A DNA stretch of 64,000 nucleotides from Rhizobium sp. WYCCWR10014 (lineage in GTDB: Bacteria > Pseudomonadota > Alphaproteobacteria > Rhizobiales > Rhizobiaceae): assembly GCF_001657485.1 (NCBI RefSeq), contig NZ_LXFU01000051.1, forward strand, positions 235,543-299,542, written 5' to 3'. The position numbers were made by a program, and so were the translations under genes. A model generated the notes under the pieces. The model was not told the DNA's origin. It ran no database searches and saw only the letters and a program-made list of their open reading frames with translations. Of this stretch, positions 8,789-16,336 are shown piece by piece. The stretch's first letter is position 1. Every line of letters starts with the position of its first letter.

Positions 8789-9928
8789 TCAAGCTGGTTG
8801 CGCGGCAGCACCGACCCATTCGGGGCGCTCCGCGCCTTGCAACTCCTCCACCGCATCGGCGGCAAAGCTCGGCACGACACCGGTCCACAGCAATGCGCCA
8901 TCGGGATTGGAATGTCCGTCGCCCTCGAGCTTGTAGATGCTTTCGACAATATACTGGCCGTCATTGTTCAGGCCCTTGATCTCGGAAATCTCGATCACCC
9001 GGCGCCGGCCGGTGCGCTTGAAGCGGGCGATCTGCACGACGACGTCAACCGCCGAAGCGATCTGGGCGCGCAGCGGCCGAAGCGGCATGTCGATATCAGA
9101 CATCAGCGCCAGCGTTTCCAGCCGGTGCAGCGAGTCATAGGGTGTGTTCGCGTGCACTGTCGAAAGGCTGCCGCTGTGACCTGAGGTCATCGCCTGGATC
9201 ATATCGAGCGCCTCGCCGCCGCGGCACTCGCCGACGATGATCCGGTCGGGCCGCATGCGCAACGACGAGCGGAACAGGTCGCGGATGCTGGCGCCGCCGC
9301 GACCGAAACGGTCGGGCTTCGTCACTTCGAGATAGACCACGTGTTCCTTGCGGATCTGCAGTTCGGATGTGTCCTCGATGACGATGACGCGCTCGTGGTC
9401 GGCAAAGGCTTCCGATAGCGCGTTCAGCATCGTCGTCTTGCCGGTGCCGGTGCCGCCGGAGATGATGACGTTCTTCTGCAGCCCGACGGCCGCCTGCAGC
9501 AGCGACAGCGATTCCTCGGTCAGACTGCCTTGGGTGACGAGGTCGCGGATGCTGCGATGTTCTTTCAGGAAGCGGCGGATGGAGATGCAAAGCCCGGTGC
9601 GGGCGGCGGGCGGCTGGATCATCTGCACGCGCGAACCGTCGGGCAGACGTGCCTCGATGCTCGGCTCCTCCGGCGTCAGTCGCTTGCCTGAGAACTGCGC
9701 GATGCTGCGCGCGGCCGATTCCAGATCCTCACGACTGGCGAAGCGCGTATCGGCGCGTTCGAGCTTGCCTCGCCTCTCGACGAAGATGTCGGATGTCCCG
9801 TTGATCAGGATTTCGGACACGCTCGGATCATCGAGGAGAAAACGGATCGGCCCGAGCAGCTTGTCCAGCGCCCGGGTCAGGACCTGGAAGGTCGCCTGTT
9901 CGGCAGCGTCGTCGGAAACGGCCTTCAT
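8789..9928 (-). CDS. tadA: TadA/CpaF-type secretion ATPase (no FHA domain)
   Basis: A 379-aa ATPase of the type II/IV secretion superfamily that powers assembly of Flp/Tad pili. It shows Walker A GGTGTGKTT (about 155-163), the Asp-box VIVIEDTSELQ, Walker B RMRPDRIIVGECRGGEALDM and the His-box GHSGSLSTVHANTP. The start at 9928 is chosen because the ATG overlaps by one base the stop of a 43-aa upstream gene (TGATG) and gives a normal N-terminus. It faces away from the main Tad-like operon, which encodes its own CpaF, so the locus has two ATPases. Whether this one serves the same machine or a separate step is not decided by sequence. Confidence 0.9.
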   Translation of the reverse strand: MKAVSDDAAEQATFQVLTRALDKLLGPIRFLLDDPSVSEILINGTSDIFVERRGKLERADTRFASREDLESAARSIAQFSGKRLTPEEPSIEARLPDGSRVQMIQPPAARTGLCISIRRFLKEHRSIRDLVTQGSLTEESLSLLQAAVGLQKNVIISGGTGTGKTTMLNALSEAFADHERVIVIEDTSELQIRKEHVVYLEVTKPDRFGRGGASIRDLFRSSLRMRPDRIIVGECRGGEALDMIQAMTSGHSGSLSTVHANTPYDSLHRLETLALMSDIDMPLRPLRAQIASAVDVVVQIARFKRTGRRRVIEISEIKGLNNDGQYIVESIYKLEGDGHSNPDGALLWTGVVPSFAADAVEELQGAERPEWVGAAAQPA

Positions 9929-10059
9929 CAGAGCGGCATCCCGACCAGGACCGTGCTCATGCCGAACAACGTCGCCATCATCTGAACCGCTGTCGGAAAG
10001 AACATCATCAATGGAATGAGGACCAATCCAAGTATTAATATGCTGCTCATCGTTTCCAT
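9928..10059 (-). CDS. 43-aa hydrophobic peptide coupled to tadA
   Basis: A 43-aa ORF (METMSSILILGLVLIPLMMF and onward) that is nearly all hydrophobic with two likely membrane passes. GGAGAGAGAACG precedes the ATG. Its stop overlaps the start of the TadA-type ATPase (TGATG), which is strong evidence for translation. It has no class III prepilin site. It may be a membrane anchor for the ATPase or just a leader for translational coupling. No family recognised. Confidence 0.6.
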   Translation of the reverse strand: METMSSILILGLVLIPLMMFFPTAVQMMATLFGMSTVLVGMPL

Positions 10060-10565
10060 CGTTCTCTCTCCGGATCGACTGGCGGGCGATACCCACCATT
10101 TGAAAAGCTTAATCCAGATCGCCAAACAACGCCATGGTCGTGCGCCGCGCGGGCAGTGATTCCGACCATCGTACGCCGTTTCTTCTATGGCTTTGAAAGA
10201 ATTGGCCAATTTTGGAGCAATAGACGAAGTCGCGAAGGTCGATCAAAAACTTGTTCTCCGCAGGTAAAACTTCAGCCCGTTCAAAAGCTTAGTTGAAAAA
10301 ATCCGTCGTCAACTGCGATTTTGCAGCCGACGCCTCCAAGACAATTGGAACCCTTCGTTTCGTTTGCTTGACGGGGGGCTGGCCTTGGGCGCACTCTTGG
10401 GTCTTAATGGTGTTGCTCAACAAACGTTGGCCGCCGGGGAAGAAAAGCTGAAGCAGAAAATATCATTGGATCGAGCAACATGCTCGTTCGGATCGATAGC
10501 GTATGCTTGGTTCATCTTCACCACGGCTTCGAACCGAAACAAACCTGGGAATGAGGAGTAATCAC
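10060..10565. other. 506-base divergent intergenic region of the Tad-like locus
   Basis: This gap separates the minus-strand tadA unit from the plus-strand pilin operon and must hold both promoters. It is more AT-rich than its surroundings. A short ORF at 10364-10561 has no ribosome site or recognisable product and is not called. The only clear structure is an inverted repeat at 10472-10486, listed separately. AAAAGCTTA occurs twice, near 10105 and 10283. Confidence 0.6.
10472..10486. promoter_or_regulatory. inverted repeat upstream of the pilin gene
   Basis: CGAGCA-ACA-TGCTCG is a perfect 6-bp palindrome about 80 bases before the pilin start. Its position suits an operator. The regulator is unknown. 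Confidence 0.3.
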
Positions 10566-10769
10566 ATGTTTGGTAAACTCAAGACTCTCGCAATTGCACT
10601 TCACAAGGACGAACGCGGCGACATGGCCCAGATCGTCCTGGCCGTCGCCCTGATCGTCATTCCGCTGATGCTGATCCTGCTCGCATTCGGCAAACAGATC
10701 GGCGAATGGTTCAACGAAAAGAACACGGCGCTCTCGGATGCCGAGAGAATTCCTGAGCCGGGTCAATAA
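10566..10769 (+). CDS. Flp-like pilin, non-canonical processing site
   Basis: A 67-aa protein, the size of Flp major pilins. The leader ends LHKDERG and is followed by the hydrophobic stretch DMAQIVLAVALIVIPLMLIL, so the CpaA peptidase encoded next would cut after the Gly near residue 18. Canonical Flp pilins have Glu-Tyr at +5/+6 after the cut; here those positions are Ile-Val. A short amphipathic tail follows (FGKQIGEWFNEKN). GAGGAG precedes the ATG at good spacing. First gene of a tightly packed Tad-like operon. It could be a minor pseudopilin instead of the major pilin. Confidence 0.75.
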   Translation: MFGKLKTLAIALHKDERGDMAQIVLAVALIVIPLMLILLAFGKQIGEWFNEKNTALSDAERIPEPGQ

Positions 10770-10782
10770 GCGGGTCGGGATC

Positions 10783-11346
10783 ATGGATACGACCTATGAT
10801 CTGACCCTGATGCCTGCGGCGGCGGCTCTCGCCGTCGCCTGCACCATGACCGCGGCGGTGCTCGACCATCGCCACGGTCATATCCCGAACGCCGTCACCT
10901 ATCCCTGCCTGCTTGGCGGGTTCATGTTGGCGGCAGTCAGCGGCGGTCTCGCAGGCATAGGGCTTGCCTTCGCAGGCCTCCTTGCAGCCGGCCTGATTTT
11001 CATCATCGCCTTCGCAGCCGGAAGCTGCGGCGGCGGCGACGTCAAGCTGATGGCGGCGCTCGGCGCCATTCTTGGCCTCTGGCCCGCCATCGACGTCACG
11101 CTTGCATCGCTCATGGCCGGCGGCGTGATCGCGGTTTTCTCCATGGTGCGACGTGTTCAGTGGAGCGTGCTGGCACGAACGGTCGGACTGTTTGCGCTTC
11201 TCCTGCCTGCCGGTTTCCGCGATGCCGCTTCGGTGCTCAAGCCACGCGAAACCCATCATACCGTCCGCTTCGGCGTTGCCGCTGCCCTCGGACTTCTCTG
11301 GTGCCTTTTCATGCCCGATTTCACCCCTCTTTCATTCGTGAGGTAA
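10783..11346 (+). CDS. cpaA: prepilin peptidase, CpaA/TadV type
   Basis: A 187-aa A24-family membrane aspartyl peptidase that removes the leader from Flp-type prepilins. The two catalytic Asp residues are visible: LDHRHGHIPN near the N-terminus and the GGGDVKLM motif near residue 87. About six membrane segments follow the short CpaA plan without the methylase domain of PilD. The start MDTTYDLTL at 10783 is chosen over the upstream in-frame ATG because of a GGTCGGGATC ribosome-site-like sequence. It lies 13 bases after the pilin gene. Confidence 0.88.
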   Translation: MDTTYDLTLMPAAAALAVACTMTAAVLDHRHGHIPNAVTYPCLLGGFMLAAVSGGLAGIGLAFAGLLAAGLIFIIAFAAGSCGGGDVKLMAALGAILGLWPAIDVTLASLMAGGVIAVFSMVRRVQWSVLARTVGLFALLLPAGFRDAASVLKPRETHHTVRFGVAAALGLLWCLFMPDFTPLSFVR

Positions 11347-11351
11347 CGGCA

Positions 11352-12149
11352 ATGCGCGCGGAACTCGAACGCCCCATCTTCGACGGTGCCTTCTGGAGTT
11401 CGATCCTGCACTCGCGGACCTTCTGGGTCCCTCAGGATCACGGCGCGCTCCTCGGTACCTTTGCGATCGCCATGATGCTGCTTGCCTCGATGCTGCTGCT
11501 GCCGCGGCTTTCCGCCCGCCGGCGCCGGATATCGGAGCTTCACGGCGATATCTCCGGCAGCACGACGATGATGGATTTCGTTCTCGTGACACCGGTCTTC
11601 GTCTTCTTCATGTTCGTAGTCTTCCAGTTCACGATCCTGGCCAAGAACCACCTCTTCACCCATTATGCCGCCTACGCGGCGGCCCGCAGCGCCCGCGTCT
11701 ATTTCTGCCCGGCTTTTCCGATCACGCTTAGAAGCATCATCGACGTCAAGACCTGCGATGACGATGCTGCCGCCGGCAAGGCCGATCTTGCCGCCCGCCT
11801 GGCGCTGATCCCGGCTGCCCCTTACGACCAGCTCAGATGCGTCGGCGCCTGCCAGCCGCCGGAAGAGGCGCTCAAAAGCCTCGCCGATGCCTCCGGCCTT
11901 TCGAAGAACTGGCGGGCGATGCGCAACCAGGCCCGTTACATGTTCGACCCCCAGAACGTCACGGTCACCGTCGACCGCGCGCCGATGGCGCTCTATGCCG
12001 CCATCAACCGCTCGCCGCATGTACCGGTGACCGCCAAGGTGGAAGCGCGCTTCCTGTTGCTCGAGTATGCCGGCTGGGTCTTTGCCCGCGGCCAGAGGAA
12101 AGACGGCCGCTACTACACGATCTCGAAGGCGGAGGTGAACCTGCTATGA
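11352..12149 (+). CDS. TadE-like pseudopilin protein
   Basis: A 265-aa protein with two hydrophobic segments. The first is at about 36-55. The second follows a prepilin-like site, DISGSTTMMDFVLVTPVFVFF, in which DF stands for the EF of TadE. After it comes a periplasmic domain with Cys residues (VYFCPAFP, KTCDDD, CVGACQPP) and TadE-typical HYAAYAAARSARV. TadE-type pseudopilins are processed by CpaA and needed for pilus assembly. GAGGTAACGGCA precedes the ATG, and the stop overlaps the next gene (ATGA). Confidence 0.72.
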   Translation: MRAELERPIFDGAFWSSILHSRTFWVPQDHGALLGTFAIAMMLLASMLLLPRLSARRRRISELHGDISGSTTMMDFVLVTPVFVFFMFVVFQFTILAKNHLFTHYAAYAAARSARVYFCPAFPITLRSIIDVKTCDDDAAAGKADLAARLALIPAAPYDQLRCVGACQPPEEALKSLADASGLSKNWRAMRNQARYMFDPQNVTVTVDRAPMALYAAINRSPHVPVTAKVEARFLLLEYAGWVFARGQRKDGRYYTISKAEVNLL

Positions 12150-13783
12150 CACCGACCCTCATAAAGCGCCTGCACCGCGACGAACGCGGCTTCCTGTCAC
12201 CGATCATTCTCTACATGACGATCGCGCTCGCTTTGATGATTGTCTGGATCCTGAATACGGGACAGATGATCTACGACAAGCAGCGCACGCAGGACACGGC
12301 GGATGCCGCGGCACTCGTCCATGCCGACTGGGAAGCCCGCTATCTCAACATCATGGCGATGAACAACGTCGCCTCCTCGCAGGCAACCGTCGTCATGGCG
12401 ACCTCGGTCGCCTTCCAGCTGACGACCGCGGAATTGGCCCTGCGCTCGGGCGCCATTCTGGCGAAACTCGCCGAATATTCTTTCACGGATGGCTTCGGAC
12501 CGGCGTCGCTTCTACCGCCGATGCCGCCGATGCCCCATTGCCCGGGCTGGCAGAAGGTCCCGATCGTCGGCGGCATCATCTACGGTGCTTGCCTGGCGTT
12601 CCAGGGGGTCCGGGCGATAGGAGCCACCAAGGCGATTGCATATACGGTGAAAGCACAGATCGATTATGATCCCTGGGGCCTCATCGTGAAGTCCAGCGAC
12701 ATCATCGACGCGATGAACGACCTCAACGACTACCTCGTCGAGAGCTTTCCTCAGCGCGTCGGTAACGAAGCCCTGCATCTGGTGCGCCTGAACAAGTCGG
12801 ACCACGTCGTCTTCCATCCGCCGTGCGAATCCTGCGGCCAGGCTGGAGAAGGCGCTGGCGGTAACCTGCCGGTCGATCGCGACGGCATCAATCCCGCCTC
12901 GGCCTATGCTGAAATGTGCCTCGCCATGACCTATGGCACCCAGGGGCAGGATCCGTTTCTCATGCGCGGCGAGTTTGCCAATCGCGGCTTCCCCAACGGC
13001 AAGGGTCCGTTGACCGCAGGCGGCGTCGACGGCAGCCATATCCGCGATTGGGTCAATCACGAGAGCGGCATCGACGATGCTTTAGTGGACTTCTACATCT
13101 TTTATGAAGCCTTCGGCCCGGCCTATCTGAGCAAGATCCCGTTCAAGGCGATCATCGAGCAATTTGGCGATCTCAGCTGGTGGCAGGAACTGCTGCTCGA
13201 TGGCAGCTTCTTTGTCGCCGAGGAATTCTTCGGCATCGAATTCGGCATCGTGAACCCCTTTCAGCTGCCGATCGACAAGCCACCGCGCTATTCGGACAAG
13301 CAGACAAAGGACGAGAACGATTTCACCCGCAAGTTCGACACGATCTGGAATGGTGTCTGCAGCCCGGCGGGCGCTGCGATTTCGATGGTAGGCGCACTGC
13401 CCGTCGTCTCCTTCCCGAAGCCTTACTGGCTGAAGGGACGCACACCTTTCAACTTCACGCCCTTCGGCGGCGAGCAACTCGACGACTACCAGACGTTGGC
13501 GATCGTTTCGCGCGCCCCGCGCGCCAGGCTGCAGATCCGCATCTTCAAGGACAAGACACCGTCCGCCTACGCCTTGGCGCAGAGCTGGGTCCACAACTAC
13601 ACGGCCTTCGACCTCTACACCCAGGACTGGCTGGCATCGCTTGCCCCCGCGACACTCGCCGACGATACCGGCGCGGTTTCCAACACCATCAAGCAGAGCC
13701 CGGCAGCCGACAGTTTTACCGGCTTGACCCGCGTCTTCGATCAGGGAGGAGCCAATGCCTGGGCTGCCGTCAACACACACTGA
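12146..13783 (+). CDS. TadG-like protein with prepilin leader
   Basis: A 545-aa protein beginning MTPTLIKRLHRDERG followed by FLSPIILYMTIALALMIVW, a leader and hydrophobic helix like those of TadG. Downstream, YDKQRTQDTADAAALVHADWEAR is the classic TadG region. The rest is a large periplasmic domain without a von Willebrand motif that I can recognise. The Glu normally at +5 is Ile. It overlaps its neighbours at both ends (ATGA with the TadE-like gene; 29 bases with the next gene). Likely the large minor pseudopilin of the machine. Confidence 0.7.
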   Translation: MTPTLIKRLHRDERGFLSPIILYMTIALALMIVWILNTGQMIYDKQRTQDTADAAALVHADWEARYLNIMAMNNVASSQATVVMATSVAFQLTTAELALRSGAILAKLAEYSFTDGFGPASLLPPMPPMPHCPGWQKVPIVGGIIYGACLAFQGVRAIGATKAIAYTVKAQIDYDPWGLIVKSSDIIDAMNDLNDYLVESFPQRVGNEALHLVRLNKSDHVVFHPPCESCGQAGEGAGGNLPVDRDGINPASAYAEMCLAMTYGTQGQDPFLMRGEFANRGFPNGKGPLTAGGVDGSHIRDWVNHESGIDDALVDFYIFYEAFGPAYLSKIPFKAIIEQFGDLSWWQELLLDGSFFVAEEFFGIEFGIVNPFQLPIDKPPRYSDKQTKDENDFTRKFDTIWNGVCSPAGAAISMVGALPVVSFPKPYWLKGRTPFNFTPFGGEQLDDYQTLAIVSRAPRARLQIRIFKDKTPSAYALAQSWVHNYTAFDLYTQDWLASLAPATLADDTGAVSNTIKQSPAADSFTGLTRVFDQGGANAWAAVNTH

Positions 13784-14435
13784 GCCTATGGGCGGTCCTC
13801 CGGGCCGCGGGCTGCTGATGCGGCTGCACCGCGACAGGCGCGGTCTTGCCTCGATAGAATTCGTGCTCGCCGCGCCGGTCATCCTGCTGATCGTGATTTT
13901 CGTCATCCATGCGAACAAGATTTCCACCAAGAAGGTGGGAACCATGGTGGCGATGCGCAACGCCGCCTTCGCCGAGGCGAATGGGCTGGACTGCACGTCG
14001 GATTTCTCGAACGTCTTCCCTATCCCGGCCTTGCCGGCACTGCCCGGGCGCGACGCCATGAGCTGCTCACGCGCACCATCGCATGAAGGCGGCGGCGACC
14101 CTCAGCGCACCTTTGTCTGGGACGACGTACAGAATACCTGGAAGAGCGACGGCCGCGAGTTCGGCGATATGGTCGGCGACCTCGCCAATGAAAAGCCGCA
14201 GCTCGTCACGGCGACGGCCGACCGGGTTTATAAGTTCAGGGATTCCGACGATCTCGATACGATCAGGAGCCTCCGCTGGAAGGACGCCTTCACGGTTGAT
14301 GATTCGACGCTCTTTGCCTCTCACAATAACGATACCACGAGCCGAGGCTACGACCCGACGCTGCGCCGGGAAATCCGCGATGTGGCCGACGACTCCGGCG
14401 ATCTGTTCGACGGCGTCTTCCCGGGAGCGAAATAA
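13755..14435 (+). CDS. TadE/TadF-like pseudopilin
   Basis: A 226-aa protein with the leader RLHRDRRG followed by LASIEFVLAAPVILLIVIF, which keeps the canonical Glu-Phe at +5/+6 and is the best TadE/F site in the operon. The periplasmic part is hydrophilic and holds two Cys residues (DCTSD, MSCSRAP). The start at 13755 has a strong AGGGAGGAG site inside the end of the preceding gene. It shares its leader with the pilin and the TadG-like protein, so all are probably CpaA substrates. Confidence 0.75.
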   Translation: MPGLPSTHTEPMGGPPGRGLLMRLHRDRRGLASIEFVLAAPVILLIVIFVIHANKISTKKVGTMVAMRNAAFAEANGLDCTSDFSNVFPIPALPALPGRDAMSCSRAPSHEGGGDPQRTFVWDDVQNTWKSDGREFGDMVGDLANEKPQLVTATADRVYKFRDSDDLDTIRSLRWKDAFTVDDSTLFASHNNDTTSRGYDPTLRREIRDVADDSGDLFDGVFPGAK

Positions 14436-14436
14436 G

Positions 14437-15363
14437 ATGAGACAGGGCTCGCGCATCTCCTTCCGTTTTGCCAGGCATCTCGCCGGTTTGGCGCTCTTCA
14501 TCGGGCTCGCCGCCGCCATGGCCACACCTGTTCGCGCCGAAATCTACAAGGATTTCAGAGTGACGCTGAATTCGATGCTGGCCAGCATTCTCGGCGCGCC
14601 AGAGCGGGCGCCGCGCGATCTCGCCATCAACGGCCAGCCACTTGAGTTCACGCCCTATCAGAGCGATCGCAGCATTTCCGATATCACCGACGAATGGCTG
14701 CGGGTGCTGGCTGCCAACACAAGGCCGGCCTTGCCGACAAGCAACGACAAGGAAGAACTGACCGCCGTCATTGCCGCCAACATGCTGATCGTCCCGAAGA
14801 CGAGCCGCATCCGCGACGATCTTGCCGTGGTGGTGCGGTTCTTCGACGGCGACGGCGAGGCGGCCCTCGACTATCTCCGCCGGCAGGATCCTAAAAATCC
14901 TTCGGCAAGAGCGCCGATCCCAGGCGTCTCGATCATGATCCGCCGCCCCGCCGGTGCACCGCGGACCGAGGTGCTGATGAGCCGCTTCGAGGATGTCGCC
15001 TCGACGCTGCCGGCCTTCGCGGCTCCGGCCGATATCAGCAAGTTGCCGATGTCGCTGCGTCCGCCGGCCGGTGTCGATGTGCTGAGCGATATCGGCGACC
15101 GCGACAAGGGCCACACGTCGCGCACGGTAGTGTCGAAAGGCACGCTGTCGGCCGTGCGCTGGTCCGATCAGCGCGCCGATCTGCTCGCCCGCGATGGTTT
15201 CACCATTGAGACGCCGCCGGCACAGCGCGGCGGGGTCACCGCGCTCTATGGCCGGCGCGGAAGCGTCGAGGCCAATGTTCTCTATACCCGCAGCAAGACC
15301 GACGGCCGGACCGTCGAAGTCATTCAAATCAGGCAACCCTTCGTCGAAGGAATAACACCATGA
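14437..15363 (+). CDS. exported protein of unknown function in the Tad-like operon
   Basis: A 308-aa protein with a clear Sec signal (RFARHLAGLALFIGLAAAMA, cut near TPVRA-E). The mature part has no motif I recognise. It includes SNDKEELTAVIAANMLIVPK, paired RRPAGAP/LRPPAGV segments, and a C-terminal VEVIQIRQPF. It starts 1 base after the previous stop and its own stop overlaps the cpaB start (ATGA), so it is an integral part of the operon. It lies where Tad loci usually have outer-membrane or periplasmic genes (cpaC, cpaD), but no secretin signature is seen. Function unknown. Confidence 0.75.
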   Translation: MRQGSRISFRFARHLAGLALFIGLAAAMATPVRAEIYKDFRVTLNSMLASILGAPERAPRDLAINGQPLEFTPYQSDRSISDITDEWLRVLAANTRPALPTSNDKEELTAVIAANMLIVPKTSRIRDDLAVVVRFFDGDGEAALDYLRRQDPKNPSARAPIPGVSIMIRRPAGAPRTEVLMSRFEDVASTLPAFAAPADISKLPMSLRPPAGVDVLSDIGDRDKGHTSRTVVSKGTLSAVRWSDQRADLLARDGFTIETPPAQRGGVTALYGRRGSVEANVLYTRSKTDGRTVEVIQIRQPFVEGITP

Positions 15364-16316
15364 ACTGGAAGCTCATCGCGGCGGTCATCGTCGGGCTCAT
15401 CACCGGCGTTCTGCTTTATTTCTGGACCGAGAGCGTCAAGAACGAGCAGACGGCTTATGCCTTCATGCGGCTCCAGCCCGACAGGAAGGTCACACGAGGA
15501 CAGGCGATTACGCCCGACATGCTCGCCGAACCGGTGATGCTGCCGGAAAGCTTCGGGGCGCTCGCCAAACTCGCGGTGCCCGCTGCCAGCGCCTACCAGG
15601 AATGGCTGAAGGACAGGACGGCCGCCAGCGACATTCCGGCCGGCTCCGTGCTGCTCTTCCAGTATTTCGACGATACCGACGGCGGACGCCTGACGACGAT
15701 GATCGCGCCTGGCAAGCGGGCCCTGACCCTTCCCGTCAACGCGGCCGCAGCCGTCGGCCATTTCGTCGAGCCGGGCAGCTATGTCGATATCATCGGCACG
15801 GTCGACGAACCGGTCGAACCCGTGGCGCCGGCCGCCGCCACCCAGCCGGGAGCTCCGGGCCAGCCCGCTGCCGTGCCAGGTCAGCCTGCCGTCCAGGGTC
15901 AGGCGCCGGCCACAGCCGGACAGCCGCAGGCTCCAGCCCAGCCGCAGTCGCCGGTCGAGCAGATGCTGAAGAACTATCTTACCCAATATCCCGGGGCCGA
16001 CGAGAACGATGTCAACGCCTACCGCAAACAGGCGCAGGATTATAAGCTCGGCATCAGCTCGCGCACCCGCGTCGTCACCCGCACCTTCCTGCAGAATGTC
16101 AAAGTGCTGGCCGTCGGCGCGGCGACGACGGCGGAGGGCGCGGTCACCAAGGCCAACAGCACCTACAACAATGTGACCGTCGAAGTGACGCCGTCGGAAG
16201 CTGAAATGCTGATTTTTGCCATGGGCCAGTCGAACGGCAGCCTGAACCTCGTGCTGCGCAATCCGGCCGACAATACCGTCGAGGACCTGCCGAGCATCAA
16301 CTGGACGCGCATGTGA
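15360..16316 (+). CDS. cpaB: CpaB/RcpC-type pilus assembly protein
   Basis: A 318-aa protein with an N-terminal membrane anchor (WKLIAAVIVGLITGVLLYF) and a SAF domain (about 40-140, KVTRGQAITPDMLAEPVMLP and DIPAGSVLLFQYF), followed by the RcpC core (GKRALTLPVNAAAAVGHFVEPGS). A Pro/Gln/Ala-rich insert of about 45 residues (about 160-203) interrupts the usual domain. CpaB normally works with the CpaC secretin in the periplasm; no secretin gene is nearby. The protein is of normal length for the family. Confidence 0.88.
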   Translation: MNWKLIAAVIVGLITGVLLYFWTESVKNEQTAYAFMRLQPDRKVTRGQAITPDMLAEPVMLPESFGALAKLAVPAASAYQEWLKDRTAASDIPAGSVLLFQYFDDTDGGRLTTMIAPGKRALTLPVNAAAAVGHFVEPGSYVDIIGTVDEPVEPVAPAAATQPGAPGQPAAVPGQPAVQGQAPATAGQPQAPAQPQSPVEQMLKNYLTQYPGADENDVNAYRKQAQDYKLGISSRTRVVTRTFLQNVKVLAVGAATTAEGAVTKANSTYNNVTVEVTPSEAEMLIFAMGQSNGSLNLVLRNPADNTVEDLPSINWTRM

Positions 16317-16336
16317 CCGGCGCGGGAGAGTAAGCC

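Noticed and set aside
10364..10561. 65-codon frame in the divergent Tad-locus gap
   Set aside because: No ribosome site, no domain; the region is better explained as promoters and leader.
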